Position numbers and translations under genes: made by a program
In this document: in pieces, positions 1 through 6,698 of the stretch
How the letters are laid out: every line of letters starts with the position of its first letter
How positions within the stretch are numbered: position 1 is the stretch's first letter
Notes under the pieces: generated by a model
Database searches by the model: none
What the model was told of the DNA's origin: nothing
The model's input: only the letters and a program-made list of their open reading frames with translations
Origin: JAOTWJ01 sp036398175
GTDB lineage: Bacteria > Gemmatimonadota > Gemmatimonadetes > Gemmatimonadales > GWC2-71-9
Direction of reading: 5' to 3'
Assembly (NCBI GenBank): GCA_036398175.1
Contig: DASWHL010000058.1
Location: forward strand, 1-8,352
Length of the DNA: 8,352 nucleotides

Positions 1-141
1 CCGGCGTTCCCGGTGCTCACGCGACGGGACGCGCGCGTCCCGCAGGTGCCTGGAAAGGCCATCGCGGTGATCGGCGTCCGGCGCGCGGGGAAGACCTGCT
101 TCCTGTGGCAGCACCTCGCCGGCTACCTCAGCGTGGCAGGC
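1..141. repeat. Left copy of 141-bp terminal direct repeat
   Basis: These 141 bases are identical to the last 141 bases of the window. The length equals a common maximum k-mer size of de Bruijn assemblers, so the simplest reading is one locus reported twice because the contig closes on itself. The repeat covers the start of an ATPase remnant and an 18-bp palindrome. If the contig is linear instead, this is a genuine direct repeat flanking an 8.1-kb gene cluster. Confidence 0.95.
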
Positions 142-194
142 CGCGGGAATCCCTGCTGCTGCTCGGCCTCGAAGACGACCGGCTCACGGGTATC
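13..194 (+). pseudogene. Truncated, frameshifted P-loop ATPase (archaeal-ATPase/DUF4143-like) remnant
   Basis: From a possible GTG start the frame reads a proline-rich lead (VPQVPGKAIAVIG) into a Walker A motif GVRRAGKT and then CFLWQHLAGYLS. This is the typical opening of the ATP-binding proteins that carry a C-terminal DUF4143 domain. Near 142-144 the homology leaves this frame and continues in the -1 frame as RESLLLLGLEDDRLTG, the expected second strand (LEDDRL) of the family. The text fits loss of four bases from a duplicated CCGC, restoring an expected GRPRES, but that is inference. After about 194 nothing further matches and a stop follows at 234-236. Only about 60 of the usual 380-450 residues remain, so no Walker B, sensor or DUF4143 part is left. 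The frame stays open to 1023, but beyond this point it only shadows the gene on the other strand. Confidence 0.72.
25..42. repeat. Perfect 18-bp palindrome in the terminal repeat
   Basis: The sequence CGGGACGCGCGCGTCCCG equals its own reverse complement with no spacer. It lies in the first codons of the ATPase remnant and recurs at 8236-8253 as part of the terminal repeat. Perfect palindromes of this length can be dimeric protein-binding sites, recombination sites or cruciforms. In GC-rich coding DNA it may also be accidental. Confidence 0.6.
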
Positions 195-235
195 GGAACG
201 GCTGACAGGGATAGCCGATGCGAGCGGGGAAGCTA

Positions 236-272
236 GCGGGGCGTCACGAGGGCGGCGAGCTAAGCGCCCCGC
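236..272 (-). terminator. Possible hairpin terminator downstream of the barrel gene
   Basis: GCGGGGCG at 236-243 and CGCCCCGC at 265-272 form a perfect 8-bp stem with a 21-base loop. The stem begins 20 bases past the stop codon of the minus-strand barrel gene, between it and the ATPase remnant. No T-run follows on either strand, so intrinsic termination is only suggested. It could stop read-through at the end of the regulator-receptor-barrel operon. Confidence 0.35.
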
Positions 273-291
273 CTGCACGGTGACGGACGAA

Positions 292-1920
292 CTAGCGCTG
301 CTCGCCCAGTACCACCCCGAGCGCAATCTGCCCGGCGAGCCGATCCCCAACCGGCGCCAGGGTGAGCGCCGACTGCTGGCCTGCTGGTGCTACACGATAC
401 CCGCGCGCTGTGAGGAGCACCGCGGTGCGGTCGCCGACCCGCTGGCGGATGGTGAGGGTGGCACCCATCGGAACCGCACTTCGCGCCTCGAGTTGCAGGG
501 CCGGCGCAACCAGGCGGCCGAACACCGGGCCCATCGCCGCCGGGTCCGGCAGCGAGGTCGCCGCCGCATAGCCACCGATCTGGTAGCCCACCCCCACGCT
601 GGTGGGACCGTCGTACGCAACCTCCACCGCGACGGCGGGGGTCCACGCCAGCACGTCGCTGACGACCGGCACCACGAAATCGGACTCGGTGCGATGCTCC
701 CGCCGGGTCGCGACGATCAAGCCGGCCCCGAGCCCCGCGCCGCGCGGGTTCCACCGCACGTCGGCCTGGAGGTCGAGCGCGTGTCCCTGGGCGCGATAGA
801 TGTCGCCCGACAGGTCGTTCCGGACGGCGTGGCCGGTCAGGCGTTGCCACGCGGCAGTCGCCGTCACCAGCAACCGGTCTCCGGCGAGCGGGCGCTGGAA
901 CGCGGCGTTCAGGGTCCAGGCGGTGGCGTGCCAGCGATCAACCGGGGCATCAAAGCGGCGCGCCAGCACGTGGGCGTCGTGGCGGCGGGCGCGCTCCGCG
1001 GCCAGGGTCCAGCGGGTGCCTAACAAGATCCCGTCGGCGGCCAGCCCCGCGCTCCACGCGGCGCGATTGACCCGGTGGAGGTACGGAGAGGAGGTGCTGA
1101 CCGCGACGGGATCGGGCTCGTTGTAGCCGTCCAGCGGATACACCAGCCCCGGCTCCGGTTGTCCGACTACGAAGACCGTCTCGGCGCCTCCCAGCCAGCG
1201 TCCGGTGAGCGCGAGGCGGACGTGGGTGAATGGGATCGTGTGGGCGAGCCCGGCCGCCAGCCCCGGGACCGTGCGCCGGCCGAGGCGGGGAGTGGGGGAG
1301 GCCGAGGTGTGGTCCCGGGTGACCAGGGCGCCGGCCGCGAGCCCCGCCGTCAGACCGCCGACGCGCCCGCCGATGGCGCCCTCAAGCCGCGCGGCCACGC
1401 GGCGCACGTCGGGGGACAGGGTGTCGGTGGGAACGAAGGGATCGCTGCGGTAGGGAAGCGGGAGTGGCGCGAACCCCGCGGCGCCCATCTCCGCCGTGCC
1501 GACCGTGACGCGACCGATAACCGACCCGCGATCCCCCAGGGGCCCCCGCCCAAGCCCGCCGACTGAGAGGGCGCGCGCATCAGCGGGGTCGAGCGGGCGG
1601 CGGTACGCGCCTCCCGCCCCAGTTCCCGCGGCGGAGAACTGCAGGCGCGTCTCTCGCACGTCCGGAAGCCCCGCCGGCGTCCCACTGATCCACAGCAGGC
1701 CCACCGCGGGCGGCGGGGCGTCGAGCAGGTGGAGGGACTCGGGAACGCGTGGAAGCGTACGCGCCAGGTCGCCGAGGGGGTGGAGCGGACTCCAGCGCAT
1801 CATCCACTCCGGGAGCGCGTCGGGAATCACGCCGTCGCCGCGCTCGGGCAGTTGCGCCGCAGCCGATGAGGCGCACACCGCCGTCACGAGCACGGGCCAG
1901 GCGCGGCCCACAACCATCAT
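292..1920 (-). CDS. Predicted outer-membrane beta-barrel protein, DUF6850-like
   Basis: This is a 542-residue exported protein. Residues 1-22 form a signal peptide (hydrophobic PVLVTAV, then CASSAAA before Q23). The rest is rich in alternating hydrophobic/polar stretches with many Gly, Ala, Trp and Tyr residues, such as repeated GGLTAGLAAGAL-type strands, as expected of an outer-membrane barrel. No catalytic motif is visible. The segment with SDPFVPTD around residue 165 and the general plan resemble the DUF6850 barrel family, described mainly in Bacteroidota next to TonB receptors and DUF4876 lipoproteins; I assign this from memory of the family, not by a search. The start ATG overlaps the TGA of the receptor gene as ATGATG, so the two are probably translationally coupled. 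The first ATG is taken; the second, one codon later, is also possible. Likely role: partner barrel or surface protein of the receptor. Exported barrel is likely; the family name is moderate. Confidence 0.68.
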   Translation of the reverse strand: MMVVGRAWPVLVTAVCASSAAAQLPERGDGVIPDALPEWMMRWSPLHPLGDLARTLPRVPESLHLLDAPPPAVGLLWISGTPAGLPDVRETRLQFSAAGTGAGGAYRRPLDPADARALSVGGLGRGPLGDRGSVIGRVTVGTAEMGAAGFAPLPLPYRSDPFVPTDTLSPDVRRVAARLEGAIGGRVGGLTAGLAAGALVTRDHTSASPTPRLGRRTVPGLAAGLAHTIPFTHVRLALTGRWLGGAETVFVVGQPEPGLVYPLDGYNEPDPVAVSTSSPYLHRVNRAAWSAGLAADGILLGTRWTLAAERARRHDAHVLARRFDAPVDRWHATAWTLNAAFQRPLAGDRLLVTATAAWQRLTGHAVRNDLSGDIYRAQGHALDLQADVRWNPRGAGLGAGLIVATRREHRTESDFVVPVVSDVLAWTPAVAVEVAYDGPTSVGVGYQIGGYAAATSLPDPAAMGPVFGRLVAPALQLEARSAVPMGATLTIRQRVGDRTAVLLTARGYRVAPAGQQSALTLAPVGDRLAGQIALGVVLGEQR

Positions 1921-4718
1921 GGCCCGCCCTCCGCGGACAGGAAGTCCGGGAGGGGCATGGTCAGCTCTACCCCGAACCGCAGTGACGGCCAGGTCCGTTG
2001 CCCGCGTTCGAGGATGCGTCCCTGGCGGTCGAGCAGGTTGAAGGCGTAGAACCGGAACTCCCCGCCGAGCGGCAGGGCCTTGCTGACCTGCACGCTCAGC
2101 AGCCAGTCGGCGGGCGTGGGATTCTCAGGAGTGAACTGACCGGTCCGGGTGACTCGCAGGTCGGCGTATAGTGGATCGCCCCGCTCGGCGGCCGGAACCG
2201 GAACCAGCTCCCCGGTTCGCGTCACGTAGCCCGCGAACGCGAGCGTGTCGGTTCCCAGGCTGTCCCCTTGGGACTGGTCGAGGATGTGCTGAACCACGAG
2301 CGTGACGACGAGACCCAACCGGGGCTGGTGGTGAATCAGCCGGTAGGTCGCGAGCGCCCGTTCGCCTTTCCGCACCACGCCGTCCCAGTACGGGGAGCGC
2401 GGGACGGCGGGGTTCAGCTGGAAGTCCGAGAAGGCCCGCCCGAAGTCGGGGCCCTCCTGCACGAAGCGCGTCTTGATCCACGCGCCCTGCGCGGCCAGCG
2501 TGAGTCGGAGCGGCCGGAGCTCGGGGAGCACCAGCGTGGCCTCGTATCCTCGATTCTCCTGCGTGAGGATGTTCGCGGGGCGGTCAATCAGCACCGGCAT
2601 CGTATCCGTGCCGATCGGCGGCTGCAGCACGGTCGGCGGCTGGCCTGCCACGGTGGCGTCGAGATCGAAGCGATCGCGCGGCACGAACTCCGGGTCCGGA
2701 AGGAACCCTACGCCGTCCGTGATCTCGTCGCGGAACGCGACCAGCGACAATCCCACGTCGCCTCCAGGCGACGCCAGCTCGATGCCGGCCTCGACCTTGC
2801 GTGCGACCGCGAAGCCGAGATCGGGGTTGGTGGGATCGCGGATGAACGTGGTCAGGACCGCGAGCCGCTCGGCCGGATCGTTGGCGAAGTAGTTCACGTT
2901 GATGACGTCGAAGTACTGCGGGGGCGGGTACAGCGACGCCAGCGACGGCGTCTTGGCCGTACGGCCCCACCCACCCCGGAGCCGCAGCCAAGGAAACGGC
3001 GAGAGTTGCGCGTTGAGCCGTGGCTCGACGACCGCGTCCCGCACCCCCGTCACCCAGCTCGAGCCCTGGTGGAGCAGGTCGGCGCGAAGCCCCGCCTGCA
3101 TCTCGAACCCAACGGTGCCGAAACCGGTCCGCAGCCGATCGTCGAGGTAGAGCGCGCTGGTGACGAGCGGCGGCACGGCGTCGAAGCGGTGCGGCCGGTC
3201 AAACCCCTGCACGCCGTTGAAGCTGATCTGCGGCGGCGCCGTGACGTCGAACTCGTACCCCGCCCCGGTGTTCCACTCCCGCCGCAGCTCCGCGCCCGCG
3301 CGCACCGTCTGCAGTGCGCCGAGGAACCGCAACGGCTGCTCCACCTCCAGGCGCGAGTAGAGGTTCCATTCTCTCCCCGACAGGCCCAGCCGGGCGAGAT
3401 ACGACCCCGGCACGAAGCGCCCTACCTGGGTTCCTTCGGTGAGCCGGTCGGTGATCGGCAGGCCGCCGCGCACCACGTAGTTCTGGGCGGTGGCGCGGCG
3501 GATGGTATGGTCGAGCGAAGCGGTCAACGTGGCACGGCGGTCTCCTTCCCGTCCCACGGCGACCCGCTCGACCAGGCGGAGCCCGCGATCGTGGTTGGTC
3601 GCCGCCTGACCCGGGACGATCTCCGGCTGCTCGGGGTTGTCCTGGTTGACCTGGAAGAACCGGACGCGGGTGTCGAGCGTCAGGCCGCCGCCGGCCGGGC
3701 CGGGGCCCAGGCGGTGCGCCAGCTGGCCGGTGATCCGCCAGGTATCGTCGTTGGCGGTGCCGGGGGAAATGAGCGTGTGACTCACGTCGGCGTCGAGCGT
3801 GATCGTATGGCGCGACCCGACGGCGCGCCCCCCCACGAGGTTCGTCTGGAAGGTGTTCGGGTCGTAGCTGGCGCGCGCGGTCGGCCGGACGGCCCCGGCA
3901 CGCGTGTCCACCACGATCACGCCCTGCGTGACGTCGCCGTAGCGCGCGGACGGGACGCCGCGAATCACCTCCACGCGCTCCACCGTGCTCGCCGGGATCT
4001 GTCGCAGGTCCACCCCGCCGCCCGCGCTCGAGTTCACCAGGTTGAACAGCTCGCCGCGTGGGCCCAGCGTCTGGAGGTTGGCGTTGTTGGAGACCGGGAC
4101 GCCATCCAGCACGATCGAGGTTCCGAACGAGGCAAGGTCAGAGGCGCCGGGCCCACCGGCTGTCGCGGCGACGGCGCCGGTCGTCGCCACCGAGCGAAGC
4201 GCGAACTGCTGGGTCGCGCCCAGGCCGGGCGGCTGGAGCGCGACGCCCGGCACCAGCTCGAGGATGCCTGCCAGGCTGGTGGCGGTCTGGTTCTCGATCG
4301 CGCTCCGGTCAATGACGCTCGCGGTGCCCAGCTCGCCGCGGGCGCGCTCCGCCGGGCGGGCGGTGACGGTGATGTCGGGCAGGTGCAGAGCGCTCCGGGC
4401 CAGCTCGATGTCGCGGGTGACGATCCCACCCGCCGGGATGGTGAGCGTCACCCGCACGAACGAGTACCCGATACGGCGGACCAGCAGGGTCCGCACGCCC
4501 GCGGGCACGTCGGTGAGCAGGTACCGGCCGGCCGAATCGGCGACGGTGCGCCTCCCTGTGCCTTCGACGGCCACCTCAGCTCCCGCGACCGGCGCATTCG
4601 ACACGACGTCGTACACGCGGCCCGCGACGTCCGCTCGGGGAGGCCCGGGCTGTTGTGCCAGGAGGGTACCAAGCGGTACCGCCCATACGATAGCGCGGAT
4701 CACGCGGAGGACGTACAT
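1917..4718 (-). CDS. TonB-dependent outer-membrane receptor with N-terminal carboxypeptidase-regulatory-like domain
   Basis: This 933-residue receptor has, in order: a signal peptide (about 1-21, cleavage near LLAQQ); a carboxypeptidase-regulatory-like beta-sandwich (about 30-108, with GRVYDVVSNAPVAGAEV and DSAGRYLLTDVPAG); a TonB-box-like stretch (DITVTA, 115-120); a plug domain (about 129-276, with SLAGILELVPGV, IVLDGVPVSNN and VERVEVIRGVPSARYGDVTQGVI); and a beta-barrel from about 280 to the end. Such receptors take up large or scarce ligands (metal chelates, glycans, peptides) across the outer membrane using TonB-ExbBD energy. The last barrel strand (LRFGVELTMPL) is followed by a short tail instead of a terminal aromatic residue. 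A clear ribosome site supports the ATG. The gene sits 17 nt after the regulator gene and overlaps the barrel gene by 4 nt, so it is the middle of an operon. The substrate cannot be read from sequence. Confidence 0.95.
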   Translation of the reverse strand: MYVLRVIRAIVWAVPLGTLLAQQPGPPRADVAGRVYDVVSNAPVAGAEVAVEGTGRRTVADSAGRYLLTDVPAGVRTLLVRRIGYSFVRVTLTIPAGGIVTRDIELARSALHLPDITVTARPAERARGELGTASVIDRSAIENQTATSLAGILELVPGVALQPPGLGATQQFALRSVATTGAVAATAGGPGASDLASFGTSIVLDGVPVSNNANLQTLGPRGELFNLVNSSAGGGVDLRQIPASTVERVEVIRGVPSARYGDVTQGVIVVDTRAGAVRPTARASYDPNTFQTNLVGGRAVGSRHTITLDADVSHTLISPGTANDDTWRITGQLAHRLGPGPAGGGLTLDTRVRFFQVNQDNPEQPEIVPGQAATNHDRGLRLVERVAVGREGDRRATLTASLDHTIRRATAQNYVVRGGLPITDRLTEGTQVGRFVPGSYLARLGLSGREWNLYSRLEVEQPLRFLGALQTVRAGAELRREWNTGAGYEFDVTAPPQISFNGVQGFDRPHRFDAVPPLVTSALYLDDRLRTGFGTVGFEMQAGLRADLLHQGSSWVTGVRDAVVEPRLNAQLSPFPWLRLRGGWGRTAKTPSLASLYPPPQYFDVINVNYFANDPAERLAVLTTFIRDPTNPDLGFAVARKVEAGIELASPGGDVGLSLVAFRDEITDGVGFLPDPEFVPRDRFDLDATVAGQPPTVLQPPIGTDTMPVLIDRPANILTQENRGYEATLVLPELRPLRLTLAAQGAWIKTRFVQEGPDFGRAFSDFQLNPAVPRSPYWDGVVRKGERALATYRLIHHQPRLGLVVTLVVQHILDQSQGDSLGTDTLAFAGYVTRTGELVPVPAAERGDPLYADLRVTRTGQFTPENPTPADWLLSVQVSKALPLGGEFRFYAFNLLDRQGRILERGQRTWPSLRFGVELTMPLPDFLSAEGGP

Positions 4719-4725
4719 CCGTCAG

Positions 4726-4730
4726 CCTCC
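4726..4730 (-). promoter_or_regulatory. Strong ribosome binding site of the TonB receptor gene
   Basis: GGAGG lies 7 nt before the receptor ATG, within the 17-nt gap after the regulator stop codon. It fixes the start at 4718 and supports independent efficient translation of the receptor within the operon. Confidence 0.75.
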
Positions 4731-4735
4731 CTGCC

Positions 4736-5548
4736 TCACCCGTTGCGACGCGCCGCGCCACGAACCCGGCGAGCCCGCTCCGCAAGCGACTGCACGGCAC
4801 GCTCCAAATGGCTTCGAGGATCCAGGGCTGACCCCCGCTGCCCCATTAGCTCCCGCGATAAGCGATCAATGGCGGCCCCCCCGGCACGCGGTGGAGCGCC
4901 GTGCACGGCCCAGGCCGCCAGGCGCAGCTCGAGCAGGAGGGCACACCAGCTCAGCAGCTCCTTCGGGCGCGGCAGGTAGCCGCCAGAGCAACGTCGCTCC
5001 AGGGTGCGCGCACTCACGCCCAACGTGGCGCCGAGCGCACGGACGGTGGGCTTCCGGCCCTCGGCGGCAGTGAGGAGGGCGGCCCGCAGGAACGCGCGAA
5101 TGAGAGGCGGCGCCTCACCCAACGCCGTCTCGACCAAGCTCAGCACGTGCCAGGCGGGGGCATCTCGCAAGAGGACGCCCAGGGCCTGCTGGAGCCGCAA
5201 GCCTTCGTTCGCCGCCCGCCGCCGGATCCGGAACGTCACCCCGGGGAGCCGCACCGCCTCGCTGATGAGCGGCTCGAAGTCGTCGCGTTCGGGATCGCTC
5301 ACGTACACGAGGACGGGGATGGCGGGGTGACGCTCACGGAAGTCGCGGAGGACTTCGCCCCCCACGCCGTCGAACGGGCACCGCTCGTAGAAGAGCGCGG
5401 CGAGGCTCGCAGCGCCCGAACAAGCGGCTGCCACGCTCTCAAGCCCGCGGACCTGTGCGCCCGCCGAGGCCGCCGTGTCGCTCACCAGGCGGCGCAGTTG
5501 AGGGTCCACGGCGCAGAGACCCAGGATCGGCGGCTCCGAGGCTGGCAT
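4736..5548 (-). CDS. AraC-type transcriptional regulator with degenerate N-terminal receiver-like domain
   Basis: The protein is 270 residues from the ATG chosen here; a TTG at 5584 would add 12 residues but starts directly against a palindrome and has no ribosome site. Residues about 7-130 resemble a response-regulator-like fold (ILGLCAVDPQLRRLV, later IPVLVYVSD) without a convincing phospho-acceptor pattern. Residues 167-187 (TVRALGATLGVSARTLERR) are a clear helix-turn-helix of the AraC C-terminal pair, followed by PKELLSWCALLLELRLAA as the linker helix and a weaker second half to about 250. It is the first gene of the minus-strand operon with the receptor and barrel genes, so it most likely controls them and possibly the divergent thioredoxin/peptide genes. 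The signal it senses is unknown. An AraC-type DNA-binding end is well supported; the N-terminal assignment is inference. Confidence 0.83.
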   Translation of the reverse strand: MPASEPPILGLCAVDPQLRRLVSDTAASAGAQVRGLESVAAACSGAASLAALFYERCPFDGVGGEVLRDFRERHPAIPVLVYVSDPERDDFEPLISEAVRLPGVTFRIRRRAANEGLRLQQALGVLLRDAPAWHVLSLVETALGEAPPLIRAFLRAALLTAAEGRKPTVRALGATLGVSARTLERRCSGGYLPRPKELLSWCALLLELRLAAWAVHGAPPRAGGAAIDRLSRELMGQRGSALDPRSHLERAVQSLAERARRVRGAARRNG

Positions 5549-5584
5549 GGGCGTAACGGTACGCGGCCGCTCCCGGGCGGACAA

Positions 5585-5623
5585 CTACTACTGGTAGTAG
5601 GGGGTCGTGTGGCGCGTCCCCAA
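5585..5623 (-). promoter_or_regulatory. Candidate promoter and palindromic operator of the regulator-receptor operon
   Basis: CTACTAC-TG-GTAGTAG (5585-5600) is a near-perfect 16-bp palindrome with 7-bp arms just upstream of the regulator gene. On the minus strand, TTGGGG (5618-5623) and TACTAC (5594-5599) are spaced 18 bp and could be -35 and -10 elements, which would place the palindrome over the -10 region, a usual position for repression. The hexamers are weak matches; the palindrome itself is certain. Confidence 0.4.
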
Positions 5624-5702
5624 GCGGGGCCAGCCGGTCGCGGGACGGGGCCCTGTCGCGTTTCTGCCGTCACGGTCGCGCATTTCGCGTCACCGAGCCC
5701 AA

Positions 5703-5730
5703 GGTGTCGCGTTTCGCGGATTGCGTGTCG
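5703..5730. promoter_or_regulatory. GTGTCG repeat motif in the divergent intergenic region
   Basis: GGTGTCGCGTTT (5703-5714) is followed by CGTGTCG (5724-5730), so GTGTCG occurs twice, 21 bp apart. TGTCGCGTTT also occurs at 5654-5663. The same 12-mer, with a second GTGTCG 20 bp on, is found upstream of the lipoprotein gene at 8114-8140. Direct half-sites two helix turns apart are typical of AraC-family binding, so this may be the site of the local regulator. The rest of 5601-5772 shows no gene and no convincing promoter for the thioredoxin gene. Confidence 0.35.
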
Positions 5731-5772
5731 CGCGCCAGCTCCGCATTGGTGAGGCCGCGTCGCGACAAGCCT

Positions 5773-6381
5773 ATGAGACCCGCCTTCCTGTCCGCCCGTC
5801 GGTTCGCGCTTCCCCTGGCGCTGGCGGTCGCGGCCGTACTCGTCGTCGCGCTGGCCCGGCAGAATCGCGCGTTGCTCATCGAGGCTCGGCACCTCCGCGG
5901 CCAGCAGCGGCTGCCCCACGCCGGCGATGTCGTGCCGCCGGTGCGCGCGCGGGGCCTGGACGGCGATACGGTCCTGCTCGGCGGCGGGCCCACGACGGCA
6001 CAGGCACTGTTCGTGTTCACGACGACGTGCCCCTACTGCGCCGAAACGCTGCCGGCGTGGAAGCGCATCGCAGCGCGGCTCGAGAATAGCCCCACGGTCG
6101 TTTCGTACGGCGTGTCCCTCGATCCGGATTCGGTAACCGCAGCCTACGCCTCGCTCCACCAGTTGCCGTTCCCCGTCGTTCGGTTTCCAACGGCCCGTGC
6201 GGCGGCATGGTACCGCGCGATCGGCGCACCGCTCACGCTGCTCGTCGACAGCACCGGCGAGGTCCTCTACGCCCGCGCGGGTGTGCTCAGTCCCGGCGCG
6301 GTGGATTCGCTCTTCGCCGCCCTGTCCGGCGTCACCGCGACATCGGCAGGGGGAAGGTCAACACCAGCATCCAGGAGGTAA
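5773..6381 (+). CDS. Membrane-anchored thioredoxin-fold (TlpA/redoxin-like) protein with CPYC motif
   Basis: The protein has 202 residues. Residues about 10-29 (RRFALPLALAVAAVLVVALA) form an N-terminal membrane anchor after positive residues, placing the rest in the periplasm. A short linker (PHAGDVVPPVRARGLDG) like that of TlpA/AhpC-type proteins precedes the core. The core has FVFTTTCPYCAETLPAWKRI with the redox pair C86-P-Y-C89, then GVSLDPDS, and IGAPLTLLVDSTGEVLYARAG, where P153 is the expected cis-proline. Length and order fit a TlpA/ResA/MauD-like thiol-disulfide oxidoreductase; the CPYC dipeptide is more like glutaredoxin than the usual TlpA CxPC type. ATG 5773 is preferred over the GTG at 5704 because it begins just before the anchor, although the ribosome site is poor. 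The stop codon is 2 nt from the Cys-rich peptide gene, so that peptide is its probable substrate or partner. Confidence 0.88.
   Translation: MRPAFLSARRFALPLALAVAAVLVVALARQNRALLIEARHLRGQQRLPHAGDVVPPVRARGLDGDTVLLGGGPTTAQALFVFTTTCPYCAETLPAWKRIAARLENSPTVVSYGVSLDPDSVTAAYASLHQLPFPVVRFPTARAAAWYRAIGAPLTLLVDSTGEVLYARAGVLSPGAVDSLFAALSGVTATSAGGRSTPASRR
6373..6378 (+). promoter_or_regulatory. Consensus ribosome binding site of the Cys-rich peptide gene
   Basis: AGGAGG lies 5 nt before the peptide ATG and is formed by the last two sense codons of the thioredoxin gene. It is the best ribosome site in the window, shows that the small reading frame is a real gene, and implies strong translation from the same transcript. 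Confidence 0.85.
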
Positions 6382-6383
6382 TC

Positions 6384-6590
6384 ATGGCACGCAGATTCAA
6401 GTGGCTGGCTCGCGCGCTCTACGGGCTCGGCATCGTGGCCGCACTCGCGTTCGGGACGCGCCAGGCGGTCGCGGGCGCACGCGCCGGCGATCCGTGCGTC
6501 TGTCAGATCATCGGACAGACGACAGACGAGTGCGACGCGTGCTGCGGCGGACCGGGCTTTTGTACGCTCGCGCACTACTGTCTCTGCTAG
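6384..6590 (+). CDS. Small exported Cys-rich peptide precursor (68 aa, 8 Cys in the mature part)
   Basis: The first 30 residues look like a Sec signal peptide: a basic start (MARRFKWLAR), a hydrophobic core (ALYGLGIVAALAF) and a likely cleavage after AVA-30 or ARA-34. The remaining 34-38 residues hold eight cysteines (38, 40, 50, 53, 54, 60, 66, 68) with spacing C-x-C-x9-C-x2-C-C-x5-C-x5-C-x-C, and the peptide ends on Cys. No cysteine occurs in the leader. Four disulfides, or a metal site, are possible. I do not recognise a named family; short Cys-rich exported peptides with a similar leader are, as far as I recall, found in Gemmatimonadota, and the NVEALA-type peptides of Bacteroidota are a looser analogy. 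It is made with the thioredoxin-fold protein 2 nt upstream, beside a TonB receptor system. The function could be a toxin, signal, metal carrier or structural peptide; the sequence does not decide. Confidence 0.85.
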   Translation: MARRFKWLARALYGLGIVAALAFGTRQAVAGARAGDPCVCQIIGQTTDECDACCGGPGFCTLAHYCLC

Positions 6591-6603
6591 CTACCGACGG
6601 GGT

Positions 6604-6630
6604 CGGTGGGATCAGCGTTGGCACCCACCG
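6604..6630. terminator. Possible bidirectional hairpin between convergent genes
   Basis: CGGTGGG (6604-6610) and CCCACCG (6624-6630) form a 7-bp stem with a 13-base loop, 13 nt after the peptide stop and about 70 nt past the lipoprotein stop on the other strand. The position between convergent genes suits a shared terminator, but there is no T-run. The remainder of 6591-6698 shows nothing else. Confidence 0.35.
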
Positions 6631-6698
6631 GCCCCCGCGTCCGGTACGCGAAGAGCCCTGCAGAAGGACGGTTCACTCGGGTGGACACGAGCGCGTGG

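Noticed and set aside
194..1023. Continuation of the ATPase frame to a 336-residue product
   Set aside because: After the frameshift the translation is low-complexity Arg/Gly/Pro and lies antisense to the barrel gene; no ATPase motif remains.
2268..4979. A 903-codon open frame on the plus strand opposite the TonB receptor gene
   Set aside because: It mirrors the receptor gene in GC-rich DNA where stops are rare, is Arg/His/Gly-rich with no recognisable domain, and the minus-strand frame has a full receptor architecture.
4901..5752. Long plus-strand frame opposite the regulator gene
   Set aside because: It shows no domain; the opposite strand encodes a clear AraC-type helix-turn-helix and is joined to the receptor gene.
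5704..5772. Upstream GTG start adding 23 residues to the thioredoxin-fold protein
   Set aside because: It would put an Arg-rich stretch ahead of the membrane anchor, overlaps the motif region and has no better ribosome site; the ATG just before the anchor fits an exported protein.
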